From: Sorghum bicolor
Lineage: Eukaryota; Streptophyta; Magnoliopsida; Poales; Poaceae
Assembly (NCBI RefSeq): GCF_000003195.3
Contig: NC_012879.2
Span: 21,734,844 to 21,798,843 of the forward strand
Reading direction: 5' to 3'
Length of the DNA: 64,000 nt
Part shown: one piece after another, positions 34,927 to 45,119 of the stretch
Layout: each line of letters begins with the position of its first letter
Position numbering within the stretch: the first letter of the stretch is position 1
Notes under the pieces: generated by a model
The model's input: the letters and a program-made list of their open reading frames with translations, nothing else
Told to the model about the DNA's origin: nothing
The model's database searches: none
Made by a program: the position numbers and the translations under genes

Positions 34927-35348
34927 TGTTGACGGTCCTTAAGTACTAAAATTAACAATCAAATAAACATGGAAAAGGATCAATATAAAACAAACATTTA
35001 GAATTAGGGTTTTATCTGACAGAATTCCACAAGCTTTGGTGTTTATCTATTTCTGCAGGGGGTTATCAGAGAATATGGAGAGAAGGCCCACATGTCATGT
35101 TTACAACGAGATAATTACGTGCCGTGCAATTTTCTTCAATCTAGAAGAGTCCAAAAGCCACGGGAACGAACGAGAAGAGGATCGGGCTCGGGGGCAGGGC
35201 GCCCGCCCACCCCCCTTGGGCGCCCGCCCAGGGTAGGAGTCCAATCGGGACTCTGCTTCGGGGCTAAACTCCACCGACCTAAAGGATCAATCTAAACCAT
35301 ACAATCTATGTCGGTTTGATCCAATGGCTCACGTTCACTTGAGGGGAC
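34927..35348 (+). repeat. 3' LTR of B, part before D
   Basis: It matches the first 422 bases of the 5' LTR with about eight substitutions and a one-base indel, and carries the GGGCGCCCGCCC pair (35197-35229). It stops at GGGAC, the D target site, immediately before where the TATA box should be. Confidence 0.92.
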
Positions 35349-36580
35349 TGTTGATATTTGGTAACGCAATAAGGAAATGATCCGCAAGCGCACGGATATC
35401 GGTGAGCATTTCACCCGGGAGATTTTCCAGAGTATCGTATTTATATTTTTACCACTGGGAGAAAGGGTGCATCTGACTAACCAAATCTATTGCTACTACC
35501 CCTTTAGGCTACAAAGAATGTCTCTCGATGTGAGTGATGTATAGAGAAGACTGCAACCTTAGTCTCGTTCTAACCTTGGTAAGGATGATCTACTGTTCTA
35601 TTGGGGAGGCTCACGGAATCTAGACAACACAAAGGATGTTCGACCCGCACCTATAACCCTACCCGTCCTGCTAACGAGATGTGATCTACAAAGGTAACTC
35701 GGAAATGTCACGTTCCTCGCTACTACCACGGTCCAGCTAGTCAGGGGATATCTATGAGTACCCTAGCCTAAACACCACGTTTACGCTAACAAGTGATTAC
35801 TCTAATACTCAACCGGAAGAGGATTAAAGTAAACTCATAAACCAAAGAACAATAAAACAAGAACTTACTAGTATTAGAAGTCGAATTACTGAAGAATCTT
35901 AGAAGCAAGCCTCGGGTTAGGAGACTTGATCCCGTAGGTACAACTCGGAGTAGACACCGACAGGCCGGCCTTCCTCCGATCCACACCTCCACTCTATCTC
36001 TCTCAATCTAGTAGAAACTAGAAGATCTATTTCTACCTTACATTGGTTGCTAAGCCTAAAAAGAAATATTATTTAGAGAAGAGGTTTTCCTTCGAGGGCA
36101 CCCCTCAATCTCTATGATAATTTCTTGTCTCCTCCAGGGCCAGAGAGGGTCTCCTTATATAGTCCTCCCCTTCTATGCGTTTTTGGGTCGATAGGCGAGG
36201 TGGTACTATGTTATTCTGGATCCAATAGGTCGGTGGAACGTCGTGTGCGAAGAGAGTCCGGAAAGGTTTCCAGAGGGGGGCGGGCGCCCAGGTCACCAGG
36301 GCGGGCGCCCTGGGCCTGGCCCCTTTCGGGCTCCGCTTCCTTCCCGTGGCTTCTGGAGTCTTCTAGATGGTAGAAAATTGCGCGGTGGGTTGATATCTCT
36401 ATGTAATCCCGACATGTGGGCCTTTCTTCCTTATTTCCTGATAACCCCCTGCAGAAATAGACAAACACCAAAACTCGTGGAATTCTGTCAGATAAAACCC
36501 TAAGTCTAGATGTTGATTTCATTTGGATCCTTTTCTTTGTTTATTTGATAATTAAATTTGATACTTAAGGACCATCAACA
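35349..36580 (-). repeat. 3' LTR of D
   Basis: It is bounded by TG...CA. On the minus strand GGGCGCCC cores (36280-36312) lie about 120 bp upstream of TATATAAG (36155-36162). The U3 part is about 80% similar by eye to B's U3, in opposite orientation to the B LTR it is inserted in. Confidence 0.92.
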
Positions 36581-38888
36581 AACTCCCCCAAGCTTACCTC
36601 TTGCTCGTCCCTGAGCAAGGATAGACTCAGCTATGGATCATAAGTAGTTGCAATATCTTTAAAAATTTGACGGTACACATGCTTTTAAATAAGATCTCAT
36701 CTCTGGGTTAGAGTAAACTGTTAAGACTTAAAACTTACTTACTTTACCTACACCATAGGACTTGTAACCGTCACTTCTGTCTTGAGTGGTTAAAAGATAG
36801 AACAGTCTAGCCAAGTGCCATGTCTCTTATTCTTGATCAGCTATAGCTCTGGGGTTTTTGCAGATTTTCAAATAAAACTCAGAAATTCCTTGTATGATTC
36901 TCTCAGGTCTCTCTTTTGTGGTATTTTTGGATCCTTACCAAGGCAGTGATGGTATATGCCTTCTCTCAAGATATGTAGTATTTGTGGTATGAAGCATAGT
37001 GACATTGTCTTCTCTCTCACCCTACTCTAATAAGGCTTTAATATCTGGAGCTCATAGGTGGGAGATAAAGTTTTACATACTTACAAGACATTTATTGCAT
37101 AGTCAAACCATGGATCCAAAGAAACAAATCAATAAGCCAAATCAAGATGTGCATGTGTGGCGAATGAATGGTGTATGGTGATGATGGTGATAACAATGGT
37201 GGTGGAAGTCTAATTCTACTTTGCTCTTTAAGGGGATACATACCTTCCTTGCTTTTGAAACTTTATGAGGAGAATGAGATGCTCTTCTTTTTTTCTCTCA
37301 GGTAGGTATCTTGCACCCCTAATTCTACTGTCGGACACTTGTCCATTTTTACCTCTCGTCTCACTTTTTCTTTTCTTTCGAGGTTCCGAGCACTTGCTCC
37401 TTTTTATTTCCTCGTATCTTTTATTTTCTTTTTTTTCTTCTTCTTTTTTTTTCTCTTTTTTTTTCTAGAGCACTCATCTCCTGAAATAATGTAGCAAGTG
37501 GTAGTAACCAAAATAACTGGAGTATTTATTTCACAGGGAATAACAGGGATAGGAAAATGTTTTTTGGCTATTCTCTCCCGGATTAGGAGTAGAATAATTT
37601 TGGGTAAAACTGGAGTTAGAAATGAGTGGATATATGTGGATGGTACTTCCGGAGTAGAAGTAGCATGTATGAGTAATCGTACAAGTGAATCTTGATTTTA
37701 ACCACATGACAAGCTCCTAAGGGTCTACACAGCTTGACCACACTCAATGCTCATAAGCAGTAAATAGTAAATGTGTGGCTCAAGGTCTAGCAAGCATGTA
37801 TATATGGCTGTGGTAGGAATTTAAACTCTCATCATACAGGAACTCATCATGTGTTATTTTAAAGATTTTCAAAGATAAAATTCTCCAGAATTCTAGCATC
37901 TCTAGGAACAGATAAACAGCAGCTCAACCTTCCCATATCGTATCCGTTAACAACTTAGACTTCAGATCAAGTTTTCATCCCACAAGTTTAGGTCTAGAGC
38001 AAGCCTTAAATTATAACAGTTATATCTAAACTTGAGAGAGATTTCAATTTTAAGAACTAGTCATGGCAGAGCAACTATTCATCATTTCCATGAGAGAGCT
38101 TATCATGAGGGTTCATAGCAAATTTTATTTATTTATTTATTTATTTAGCGAACTAAGCAAAGATATATATATAAAAGCACAAAATCTTTATTTGGGTTTT
38201 TCATAGTTTATGTATTTTAATATTCTAAAATAATATAAGTATAAAGATAGGTAGAAATACTTAGCGAGATAAATGGGGGTGCTCTCCCCCAAGCTGGATT
38301 TTGACGTAATTTCTTCTGATGTAGCTAGCAGGTGGCAGAGGTGTATTTGAAAGTCAGCAATATTTTGACAGCGATTAGAATGTCCTCCGTCTGCTAGTCT
38401 TCTTGATTCTTAAATTCTGTGGAGCTCAAATAGACAACAAAGCTTGTGGAACTCGTTAAGTGTTAGCATAAATATCTAGCCTTTATCATGTTGAGACTCC
38501 TTAATAAATATTACTCCCTGTTTTTATATTTTTGTTTTTATAAAGCAGAAAAATATTTATTTTATTTTTATGCCACCACAGTGAATGTACTTATGGGTTT
38601 TATGCCACTCGTCTACTCACATGGGGCTTACAGTTTTTTTCACATTTTTATTTTCTTTCTAGGATGATACGAACATGATTAACTAAGTAAACCATTTGAA
38701 ATAATTAAAAGGGAAAGGATAACTACCAAGTTTACCTCTTGGCAAGGCGTTCGGTGTTTTTAAGTCCTCCGAGCGGGACTCTCCATTTTCTTAATCGTCC
38801 TGAGGTTCGTTGGGTGGCGTAGTCGGTACTTCCGGCAGCGCCTCCTCTTCATTTATAACTATCTTCTCTCTCCACACCTAACTCGGTG
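36581..38888 (-). other. D: 3' spacer with polypurine tracts
   Basis: The minus strand reads AAGCTTGGGGGAGTTTG against the LTR (PPT), preceded by CAGGGACGAGCAAGAG. A second PPT-like motif, CCAGCTTGGGGGAGAGC, is near 38281-38297. A pyrimidine-rich run (about 37400-37470) and a TTTA microsatellite (about 38124-38147) occur. No gene is seen; the part to about 38300 is homologous to B's 3' spacer. Confidence 0.65.
38124..38147. repeat. (TTTA)n microsatellite
   Basis: Six tandem TTTA units inside the D spacer. Confidence 0.85.
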
Positions 38889-39454
38889 CTACGGTCTCCT
38901 CAGGACAGTTATGAGTGGTATGTCTTCAGTCCTTATCACTTCTCCTTCGTAGTCTACCCATCCGTCCTTGATGATTTGCCTCCTCTGGTTGCGGTTGTGA
39001 TGTCTTCTTCTTGTCCTGACCTGCTTAGAGTCTTCAACTATATAGTTAGGGTCAGTAAAACAGCGGCATACCTTCTCAGAGGAGAAGTGTATGTGGACTT
39101 CTCCGGTTCCAATATAGATGATGGCTTTGATAGTGCTGGGGAACTGTCTTCCAAGGTTGGTGGGTGGATCATACTCGTCTTCTCCCATGTCAATGACCTG
39201 AAAATCATCTATAGCTGAATGTATATTGGTTGTAGGGGCATGGTTTCATGCAGGAGCTGATAAGTGACTACGGCCATTATGTTGACGTCAGATCCGGTGT
39301 CGTAGAGTGTCTTCTGAAAAGAGTATCTGTTGATTGTGCACTCAATGCTTAGAACACCAGGGTCGTCCTTCTTGAACTGCAGTGACCATCTTAGCTGACT
39401 CGGTCCACATTTGCTTGTTCCTGTTCCTCCTGTTGGTCCTCTTCCTTGGTTCAT
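38889..39454 (-). pseudogene. D: second retropepsin-like domain, frameshifted
   Basis: The first half (39454-39209) shows KTLYDTGSDVNIMAVVTYQLL with an intact Asp-Thr-Gly and stops at TAG. The second half (39188-38889), in another frame, shows DPPTNLGRQFPST, a degraded version of the ILGRPFL loop, then AIIYIGTGEVHIHFSSEKV, typical of the end of Athila protease domains. A frameshift near 39200 separates them. It directly follows another protease-like domain, so the arrangement is a tandem pair. Confidence 0.7.
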
Positions 39455-39774
39455 GTCGGGGTTGCTCTGAAGTTTGTGTAGTCTTGTTCTTGAAGGAAAG
39501 TCTCCTTCTTCCCCTTGATGTAGAGACTGATCTTGGCAGCATTAGCGTAGATGACAACTCTAGTGTTTAAGAATGGCCTCCCTAAGATGATGGGTGCATT
39601 CTCCCCAGTACCAGTCTCTATCACCATGAAGTCTGCTAGAGCATACAAGGTACCAACTCGGACGCAGAGGTTCTTCAATATTTCCTTTGGGAAACTGAGT
39701 GTCCGATCTGCAACCCTGGGCATAATGTTGACGCTGGAGCCAAAGTCGCAGAGTGCTTCTGGGAAGTCCACCAT
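39451..39774 (-). pseudogene. D: first retropepsin-like domain
   Basis: The open frame contains ALCDFGSSVNIMPR at the active-site position (Asp-Phe-Gly) and APIILGRPFLNTRVVIYA as the second loop, followed by the ISLYIKGKKETF strand. That is one full Athila-type retropepsin fold. No RT follows. It ends at a stop overlapping the start of the next protease-like frame by four bases. Confidence 0.7.
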
Positions 39775-41247
39775 GCCGATGGAGATCGGGATGACGGGAC
39801 GTCCTAGATCACCTCTCTGAGTAATTAGGCCTCTGTTGATTCCAACCTTGATGTTGTTGAGGACGGTTATAGTAATAGTTGTTATTGTTGTTGATGTAGT
39901 TCATGTCCTCAAGCATCTTAGGGCAGTGATTGCCTGAGCGTCCAGTATCTCCAGTGTGTTTGTGCTCGTAGATCCTAGTTCTTCACTTGGTGGAATCTGT
40001 GAGTTGTAAAACTCCTTCATATTATGCTCGAAGTGTTCCTGCTCATAGAGACAAGGTAGAGATCAAGTGCATGGGCCCTGTTGGTGGAAAACACCAACAA
40101 AACCAAAAGTGTATTTGTTCTTCTCTAACCTTAAGCATAGTGAGCAAGACAAAGTTGATGGATCATGAGTGTAGCATTTGTCAGATCAGATGGCTCAACC
40201 TAATGGAAAGATAATCTATCTATATTTATGTTTTGTTTATATCTTCCAAAGATTGAATGTGCAATACTTTAGCTTATATGATTAGGAGTGTGGGGTCACG
40301 AAGGTAGTACTAAGAACAAAGATTAAAGGACTAAACATGTTGAATTAATTGAGTTGGTTAATTTGGAGTTATAAATCATACATATTTGTCTCTTTATTTA
40401 TGTGAATGCCAGAACCAAGGAGGAGCTTATAAAAGTGTTAGTCAAGTATCTTAAGACGTTACCTTACTTGAAGAGTTATGGTACAGTATCACCTTGTGGA
40501 AGCTTTCCTTTCTTAGCGGTTGTGCATCGTGTTTGTGGCACCCTCCATGAATCATCTCTTATGAGCTACGTCTTTCTTGTGCAAATTGTTAAACTTCATG
40601 TGTCACTTTCTTCATCTCTAATGAGTTTGTATCTCAGGACTTCCCAGGTTGATATTGAAAGTTTTCCTGCAGGGGTTAGTCCCACAAAATATACCAATAT
40701 CTACTCAAGCAGTTTTTAGTTCAGTAACCAAACTAGACTCCATGTCTAATCAGATTAAGGAAGGCTGTTTAACCTAAGCACCATGCTTAATTTAAAAGCC
40801 AATGGAAGTATGTCGAGTACTTCCAAACCAACACTTACTAGGATAAACAAAGGTAGCATGATGGCATTTATAGAGATCTACTCAAGTGGAGATGAAGTAG
40901 TGTGATTAGTACTTAACAAATTGAGCATCTCTCAAAGGTAGGGACAACCAACGTAGCAACATGGCAAAGGATGTTTTTATGTAAAGGACTCCCCCAAGCT
41001 TGAATTTTGCAAAATTCAAGTTTGGATGAATTTAATTCAATGTTGTGTGATGGTTGGTTGGACATACCTTGTGCTTGTCATTCATCCGATCTTCTTGCTC
41101 CAATCCTGGAAAGGTTAGTGACAAGAATACCCGAAGGAATATTTCTACAATTATCTTTATATGCTCAATACACAAGGCAATGTTGCAAATAATTAGAAGT
41201 GCTTGTTTTAGGACACTAAGCATGTCCTTGGGGAACCATCAATTAAC
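39775..41247 (-). other. D: non-coding middle part
   Basis: No recognisable protein is found on either strand; the 105-codon plus-strand frame at 40402-40719 has no domain signal. At 40079-40099 is the stem TGTTGGTG...CACCAACA. At about 40987-41012 the minus strand reads AAGCTTGGGGGAGTCC after an AT-rich palindromic stretch, a PPT-like relic inside the element, hinting that D was assembled from more than one element. Confidence 0.5.
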
Positions 41248-42165
41248 TCAACGAGATCTGCAATATTTATTATAGACATATGCATCGACAACCACCCTTT
41301 TAAAGTTTTTATAAATAGAAAAGAAGAGGGGGTTGGAGATCTCAAATGTGGTAAGGATGGAGAGACAAATTGATTGGAGAGATGTTTTATATGAGCAAGG
41401 ACCGGGTGAGGTATTTATGAAATAACTTCCATGCTCACTGTTGTTTCTCTCATTCTCAAACTGCAAGGATGATTCTTCATGAATGTTTAAAATTCCTCTA
41501 GGATTGTCTCTCAAGTTTGTTTTATCTATCCATTCAATGGTGATAGCACATGGATTTTTAATGCCCTCTAGCCATTGATGTTGCTCTTCTCGATCCTCCT
41601 TCTTATGCATGGGATGTCTAGATAGATTCATAGGATTATCGGGAGGTTCAAGAGAGTAGAAATTATTAAGCTCAAGGATGGGATGGATAGCCGAATCATG
41701 GGATTGGAATGTTTGGAAATCGGCTATTGAAACTTCCTTTCCTCGTCTGGGAGATGATTCCTTCTCTATCTCTAAGATTTTTCTATGAAGACTAGTACAA
41801 GAAGGATGTCCACGAATGAAGACATACCTTCCTTTACCAATAGATAAAGAAAGAAGGACTCTACCAAAGGTTATATGATTAAGACCAATGTGAAAATATC
41901 GAGAAAAAACATGGTCTTGTAGGGCTAGGTCTAAACCAGAATTTATAGAAAGATTAAAAGATTCCCTAGGTGTAGCTAAAAGTGCATTATCTTTTTGATT
42001 AAAAGATAGGACCTCGGCTATAGAAAAGGGTTGGTTTTGACCTATTGCAATCAACTCCGGACACAGATCATAATTAGGTGCAGGACGTGTTGACTCCCAT
42101 GGTCTATGGCTGGTCTCCGAAGGTGCAAAGAATTTAATAATAGGTATGGAATTTGAGTTATCCAT
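41248..42165 (-). CDS. D: ORF of unknown function, gag-like N-terminus, 305 aa
   Basis: I choose the ATG at 42163-42165 (MDNSNSIPII); the frame stays open upstream into the LTR. Residues about 25-50 (APNYDLCPELIAIGQNQPFS) resemble the start of the Athila gag domain seen in C (YELRPSLIAMVQENPFSG). The rest has no gag features and no family I recognise. It is Ser/His/Asn-rich, contains HMKK-like basic clusters, and is open for 305 codons. It lies where gag should be. It may be gag N-terminus fused to unrelated sequence, or a strongly diverged gag. There is no zinc knuckle or membrane helix downstream of the chosen start. Its openness in a young element is notable. Confidence 0.45.
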   Translation of the reverse strand: MDNSNSIPIIKFFAPSETSHRPWESTRPAPNYDLCPELIAIGQNQPFSIAEVLSFNQKDNALLATPRESFNLSINSGLDLALQDHVFSRYFHIGLNHITFGRVLLSLSIGKGRYVFIRGHPSCTSLHRKILEIEKESSPRRGKEVSIADFQTFQSHDSAIHPILELNNFYSLEPPDNPMNLSRHPMHKKEDREEQHQWLEGIKNPCAITIEWIDKTNLRDNPRGILNIHEESSLQFENERNNSEHGSYFINTSPGPCSYKTSLQSICLSILTTFEISNPLFFSIYKNFKRVVVDAYVYNKYCRSR

Positions 42166-42258
42166 AAAGATAAAAATAAATAGATAAAAGAATAAAAGTA
42201 TAAAAGTATAATACAAGATAATAGCAAGATTCAAAGTTATCTCAGCAAACCGTCTTTC

Positions 42259-42276
42259 TCCCTGGCAACGGCGCCA
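42259..42276 (-). other. Primer binding site of D (tRNA-Asp type)
   Basis: TGGCGCCGTTGCCAGGGA on the minus strand, eight bases from the LTR, matches the tRNA-Asp complement with one mismatch. Confidence 0.85.
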
Positions 42277-42284
42277 GAAATGCT

Positions 42285-43517
42285 TGTTGATATTTGGTAA
42301 CGCAATAAGGAAATGATCCGCAAGCGCACGGATATCGGTGAGCATTTCACCCGGGAGGTTATCCAGAGTCATCGTATTTATATTTTTACCACTGGGAGAA
42401 AGGGTGCATCTGACTAACCAAATCTATTGCTACTACCCCTTTAGGCTACAAAGAATGTCTCTCGATGTGAGTGATGTATAGAGAAGACTGCAACCTTAGT
42501 CTCGTTCTAACCTTGGTAAGGATGATCTACTATTCTATTGGGGAGGCTCACGGAATCTAGACAACACAAAGGATGTTCGACCCGCACCTATAACCCTACC
42601 CGTCCTGCTAACGAGATGTGATCTACAAAGGTAACTCGGAAATGTCACGTTCCTCGCTACTACCACGGTCCAGCTAGTCAGGGGATATCTATGAGTACCC
42701 TAGCCTAAACACCACGTTTACGCTAACAAGTGATTACTCTAATACTCAACCGGAAGAGGATTAAAGTAAACTCATAAACCAAAGAACAATAAAACAAGAA
42801 CTTACTAGTATTAGAAGTCGAATTACTGAAGAATCTTAGAAGCAAGCCTCGGGTTAGGAGACTTGATCCCGTAGGTACAACTCGGAGTAGACACCGACAG
42901 GCCGGCCTTCCTCCGATCCACACCTCCACTCTATCTCTCTCAATCTAGTAGAAACTAGAAGATCTATTTCTACCTTACATTGGTTGCTAAGCCTAAAAAG
43001 AAATATTATTTAGAGAAGAGGTTTTCCTTCGAGGGCACCCCTCAATCTCTATGATAATTTCTTGTCTCCTCCAGGGCCAGAGAGGGTCTCCTTATATAGT
43101 CCTCCCCTTCTATGCGTTTTTGGGTCGATAGGCGAGGTGGTACTATGTTATTCTGGATCCAATAGGTCGGTGGAACGTCGTGTGCGAAGAGAGTCCGGAA
43201 AGGTTTCCAGAGGGGGGCGGGCGCCCAGGTCACCAGGGTGGGCGCCCTGGGCCTGGCCCCTTTCGGGCTCCGCTTCCTTCCCGTGGCTTCTGGAGTCTTC
43301 TAGATGGTAGAAAATTGCGCGGTGGGTTGATATCTCTATGTAATCCCGACATGTGGGCCTTTCTTCCTTATTTCCTGATAACCCCCTGTAGAAATAGACA
43401 AACACCAAAACTCGTGGAATTCTGTCAGATAAAACCCTAAGTCTAGATGTTGATTTCATTTGGATCCTTTTCTTTGTTTATTTGATAATTAAATTTGATA
43501 CTTAAGGACCATCAACA
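42285..43517 (-). repeat. 5' LTR of D
   Basis: It is the partner of 35349-36580. Minus-strand TATATAAG at 43091-43098 with GGGCGCCC cores upstream. The visible differences from the partner are two substitutions and one inserted C near 42358-42376 and three single substitutions elsewhere. Confidence 0.92.
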
Positions 43518-43522
43518 GGGAC

Positions 43523-44609
43523 TATAAAACCAGACCCCCTGGCCCCTGGAGGAGAAGAGAAGAAATCATTATGCAGAGGTAGCCATCAAAGTTAGGGTTT
43601 AGGGCTTCTCTCCCACAGAGAATTAGAATTAGCTACTCCCTAATCCTTCAAGTTTAGAGGTTTGATTAGATAGCAATTAGAGAAGTAGAGCACTACGCTC
43701 TGGATTCGGATCTTCGGTAATAAAGATTGGTATTATTCATATCTTTCTCTAATTCTATTGTTCTAATTGCATTATGTCTCTAATTATTATGTTCTTAGTT
43801 TGCTCTAGTTCTATAATTGATATAGTTCTAATTGATAATGAGTTTATGTATAAGTTTGCAAAGCGCTTAGCTCTTGACGCGTGGGAGTTAGGTGATAGAT
43901 CACATGTGAGCGTGGTGCTTAGATGTTATTTACCTGCAAATGTATCCTATTGGCTGGGTCGTGTGGTAGTTCGCGATAGTGACAGCTTCGTTGATTCTTA
44001 TATAGTCCACCCTCCGTTGATAGGACAGGCGGAACCGGTATTGTGGAGTAAGTCGTGCGATGCTCTGATTTACTTTATCAATGTTCCTTTTACATGAATG
44101 AAGAGTCTTTTATGCTATAAATGATCTTGTAGATAACTAGAGTAGATTATGACTTAGTAGTTAGTAGATAACTTAGAATCCATTCTCTAGCTAATCCGAC
44201 ATCACCTACATATACGAGGAGTAGTCTATTTTCTAATCGCTGTGTTATTTATCCCTTGAACTTATAATTCATTATCATTATCATTATGGGTTACCCCCTG
44301 CTAAAGTAAGTGACTGTGTGACGAGTTTCTCATTAGTAATCATGTTGTTGCAAGTTTATCTCTAGTCTATGCCATGATAGATTTTGCCCTTAATTTAATC
44401 TCCTTAGTTCTCTCGAGCAAAATTATAAATAACGATACCTGGAATACTTTTCCTGGTGAAATGCTACAATGAGGTGTTTTATCTGTGCGCTTGCAGATAG
44501 AATAGATTATTTTCTAGAGAGCCTTTACATTTATAAATACCTTTGTACACTCTGGCACCATGCTGGGGATGACAACCTAGTATCTAAGTGGTGTTAGCTA
44601 GTGTCAACA
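43523..44609 (+). repeat. 3' LTR of B, part after D
   Basis: It begins, after the duplicated GGGAC (43518-43522), with the TATAAAA box of B and continues to GTGTCAACA. It matches 17258-18344 with about 26 substitutions. Confidence 0.92.
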
Positions 44610-45077
44610 ACAGCCATCTTCGAAAAGCCTGCCGATGATGAAAGGCAACATCTTAAGGCTCTGTTTGTCAAAGGAAGAGTGGATGGTCAGCCGATGTCCA
44701 ATATTTTAATTGATGGTGGAGCTGCCATCAATATCATGCTATATGCAGTGTATCGGAAGCTTGGAAAAGGAGATCAAGATTTGACCCAGATCGATATGAT
44801 GGTCAAAGACTTTGAAGGGAATGTGTCTCCGGTCAAGGGAGTCATATGTGTTGAATTAACTATCTGCAGCAAGACCTTGCCGACAACCTTCTTCGTGACA
44901 AGATTGAGATTGTCCCAGGAGATTCTTCTTATGTTATCGCATCGGCAGAGGCAGACACCTACGAAAGAACTAGGTGTATTTCAGGAGAAGTTTGGGAAAA
45001 GGATTTTCTCAAAGTTGCCAATTATGAAATTCCACCGATCCAAGCAGTCGGTTCTGATGAAGGTTTTTAATGGATAG
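44610..45077 (+). pseudogene. A: protease region
   Basis: This is the continuation of A's gag ORF after B. Residues KALFVKGRVDGQ lead to NILIDGGAAINIM, the retropepsin site with Asp-Gly-Gly as usual in Tat elements, then the strand SPVKGVICVELTI and LPTTFFV. After about 44890 the expected protein continues in another frame (VPGDSSYVIASAEADTY) up to about 45070, so a frameshift, probably with a small deletion, is present. TAG and TGA follow near 45076-45085 before the RT part in the original frame. Confidence 0.8.
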
Positions 45078-45119
45078 GTATGACGGAAAATTAGGCCAGG
45101 ATTCACATCGGCTGATGAT

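Larger units (their letters stand above)
35349..43517 (-). mobile_element. Element D: defective Athila-like retrotransposon
   Basis: The LTRs TGTTGATATT...CCATCAACA (35349-36580 and 42285-43517) differ by about five substitutions and one base of length, about 0.4%. The TSD GGGAC is perfect (35344-35348, 43518-43522). On the minus strand the order is LTR, tRNA-Asp type PBS, a 305-codon ORF of unknown kind, a non-coding middle, two degenerate protease-like domains, spacer, PPT, LTR. There is no RT or integrase. LTR and spacer are homologous to B's, so D and B are the same or sister families, yet D's internal part is different. It must have been copied in trans about 0.16 million years ago. Confidence 0.9.
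16835..44609 (+). mobile_element. Element B: Athila-like Gypsy retrotransposon lacking RT, interrupted by C and D
   Basis: The LTRs run TGTTGACGG...GTGTCAACA: 16835-18344 on the left, and 34927-35348 plus 43523-44609 on the right. The TSD is ACAGT at 16830-16834 and ACAGC at 44610-44614, one mismatch. Behind the left LTR is a PBS complementary to tRNA-Asp. Coding content is an intact gag-protease ORF (18682-20637) and an ATHILA-family ORF (21534-22156 continued at 32454-33387). No RT, RNase H or integrase is present, so B depended on another element for copying. LTR differences by eye are about 34 in 1.5 kb (about 2.3%, near 0.9 million years). The insertion lies between gag and protease of A. 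Confidence 0.9.

Noticed and set aside
36211..36522. 103-codon ORF, also at 43148-43459, with a relative in B (16893-17144)
   Set aside because: It is U3 sequence shared by B and D LTRs. Similarity of the translations reflects DNA homology, not protein conservation.
40079..40099. TGTTGGTG...CACCAACA read as a tiny LTR or insertion scar
   Set aside because: The two arms are a simple hairpin with a 5-base loop and no TSD; a stem-loop is the simpler reading.
40402..40719. 105-codon plus-strand ORF in D
   Set aside because: It is antisense to D, has no family signal and lies in non-coding filler.
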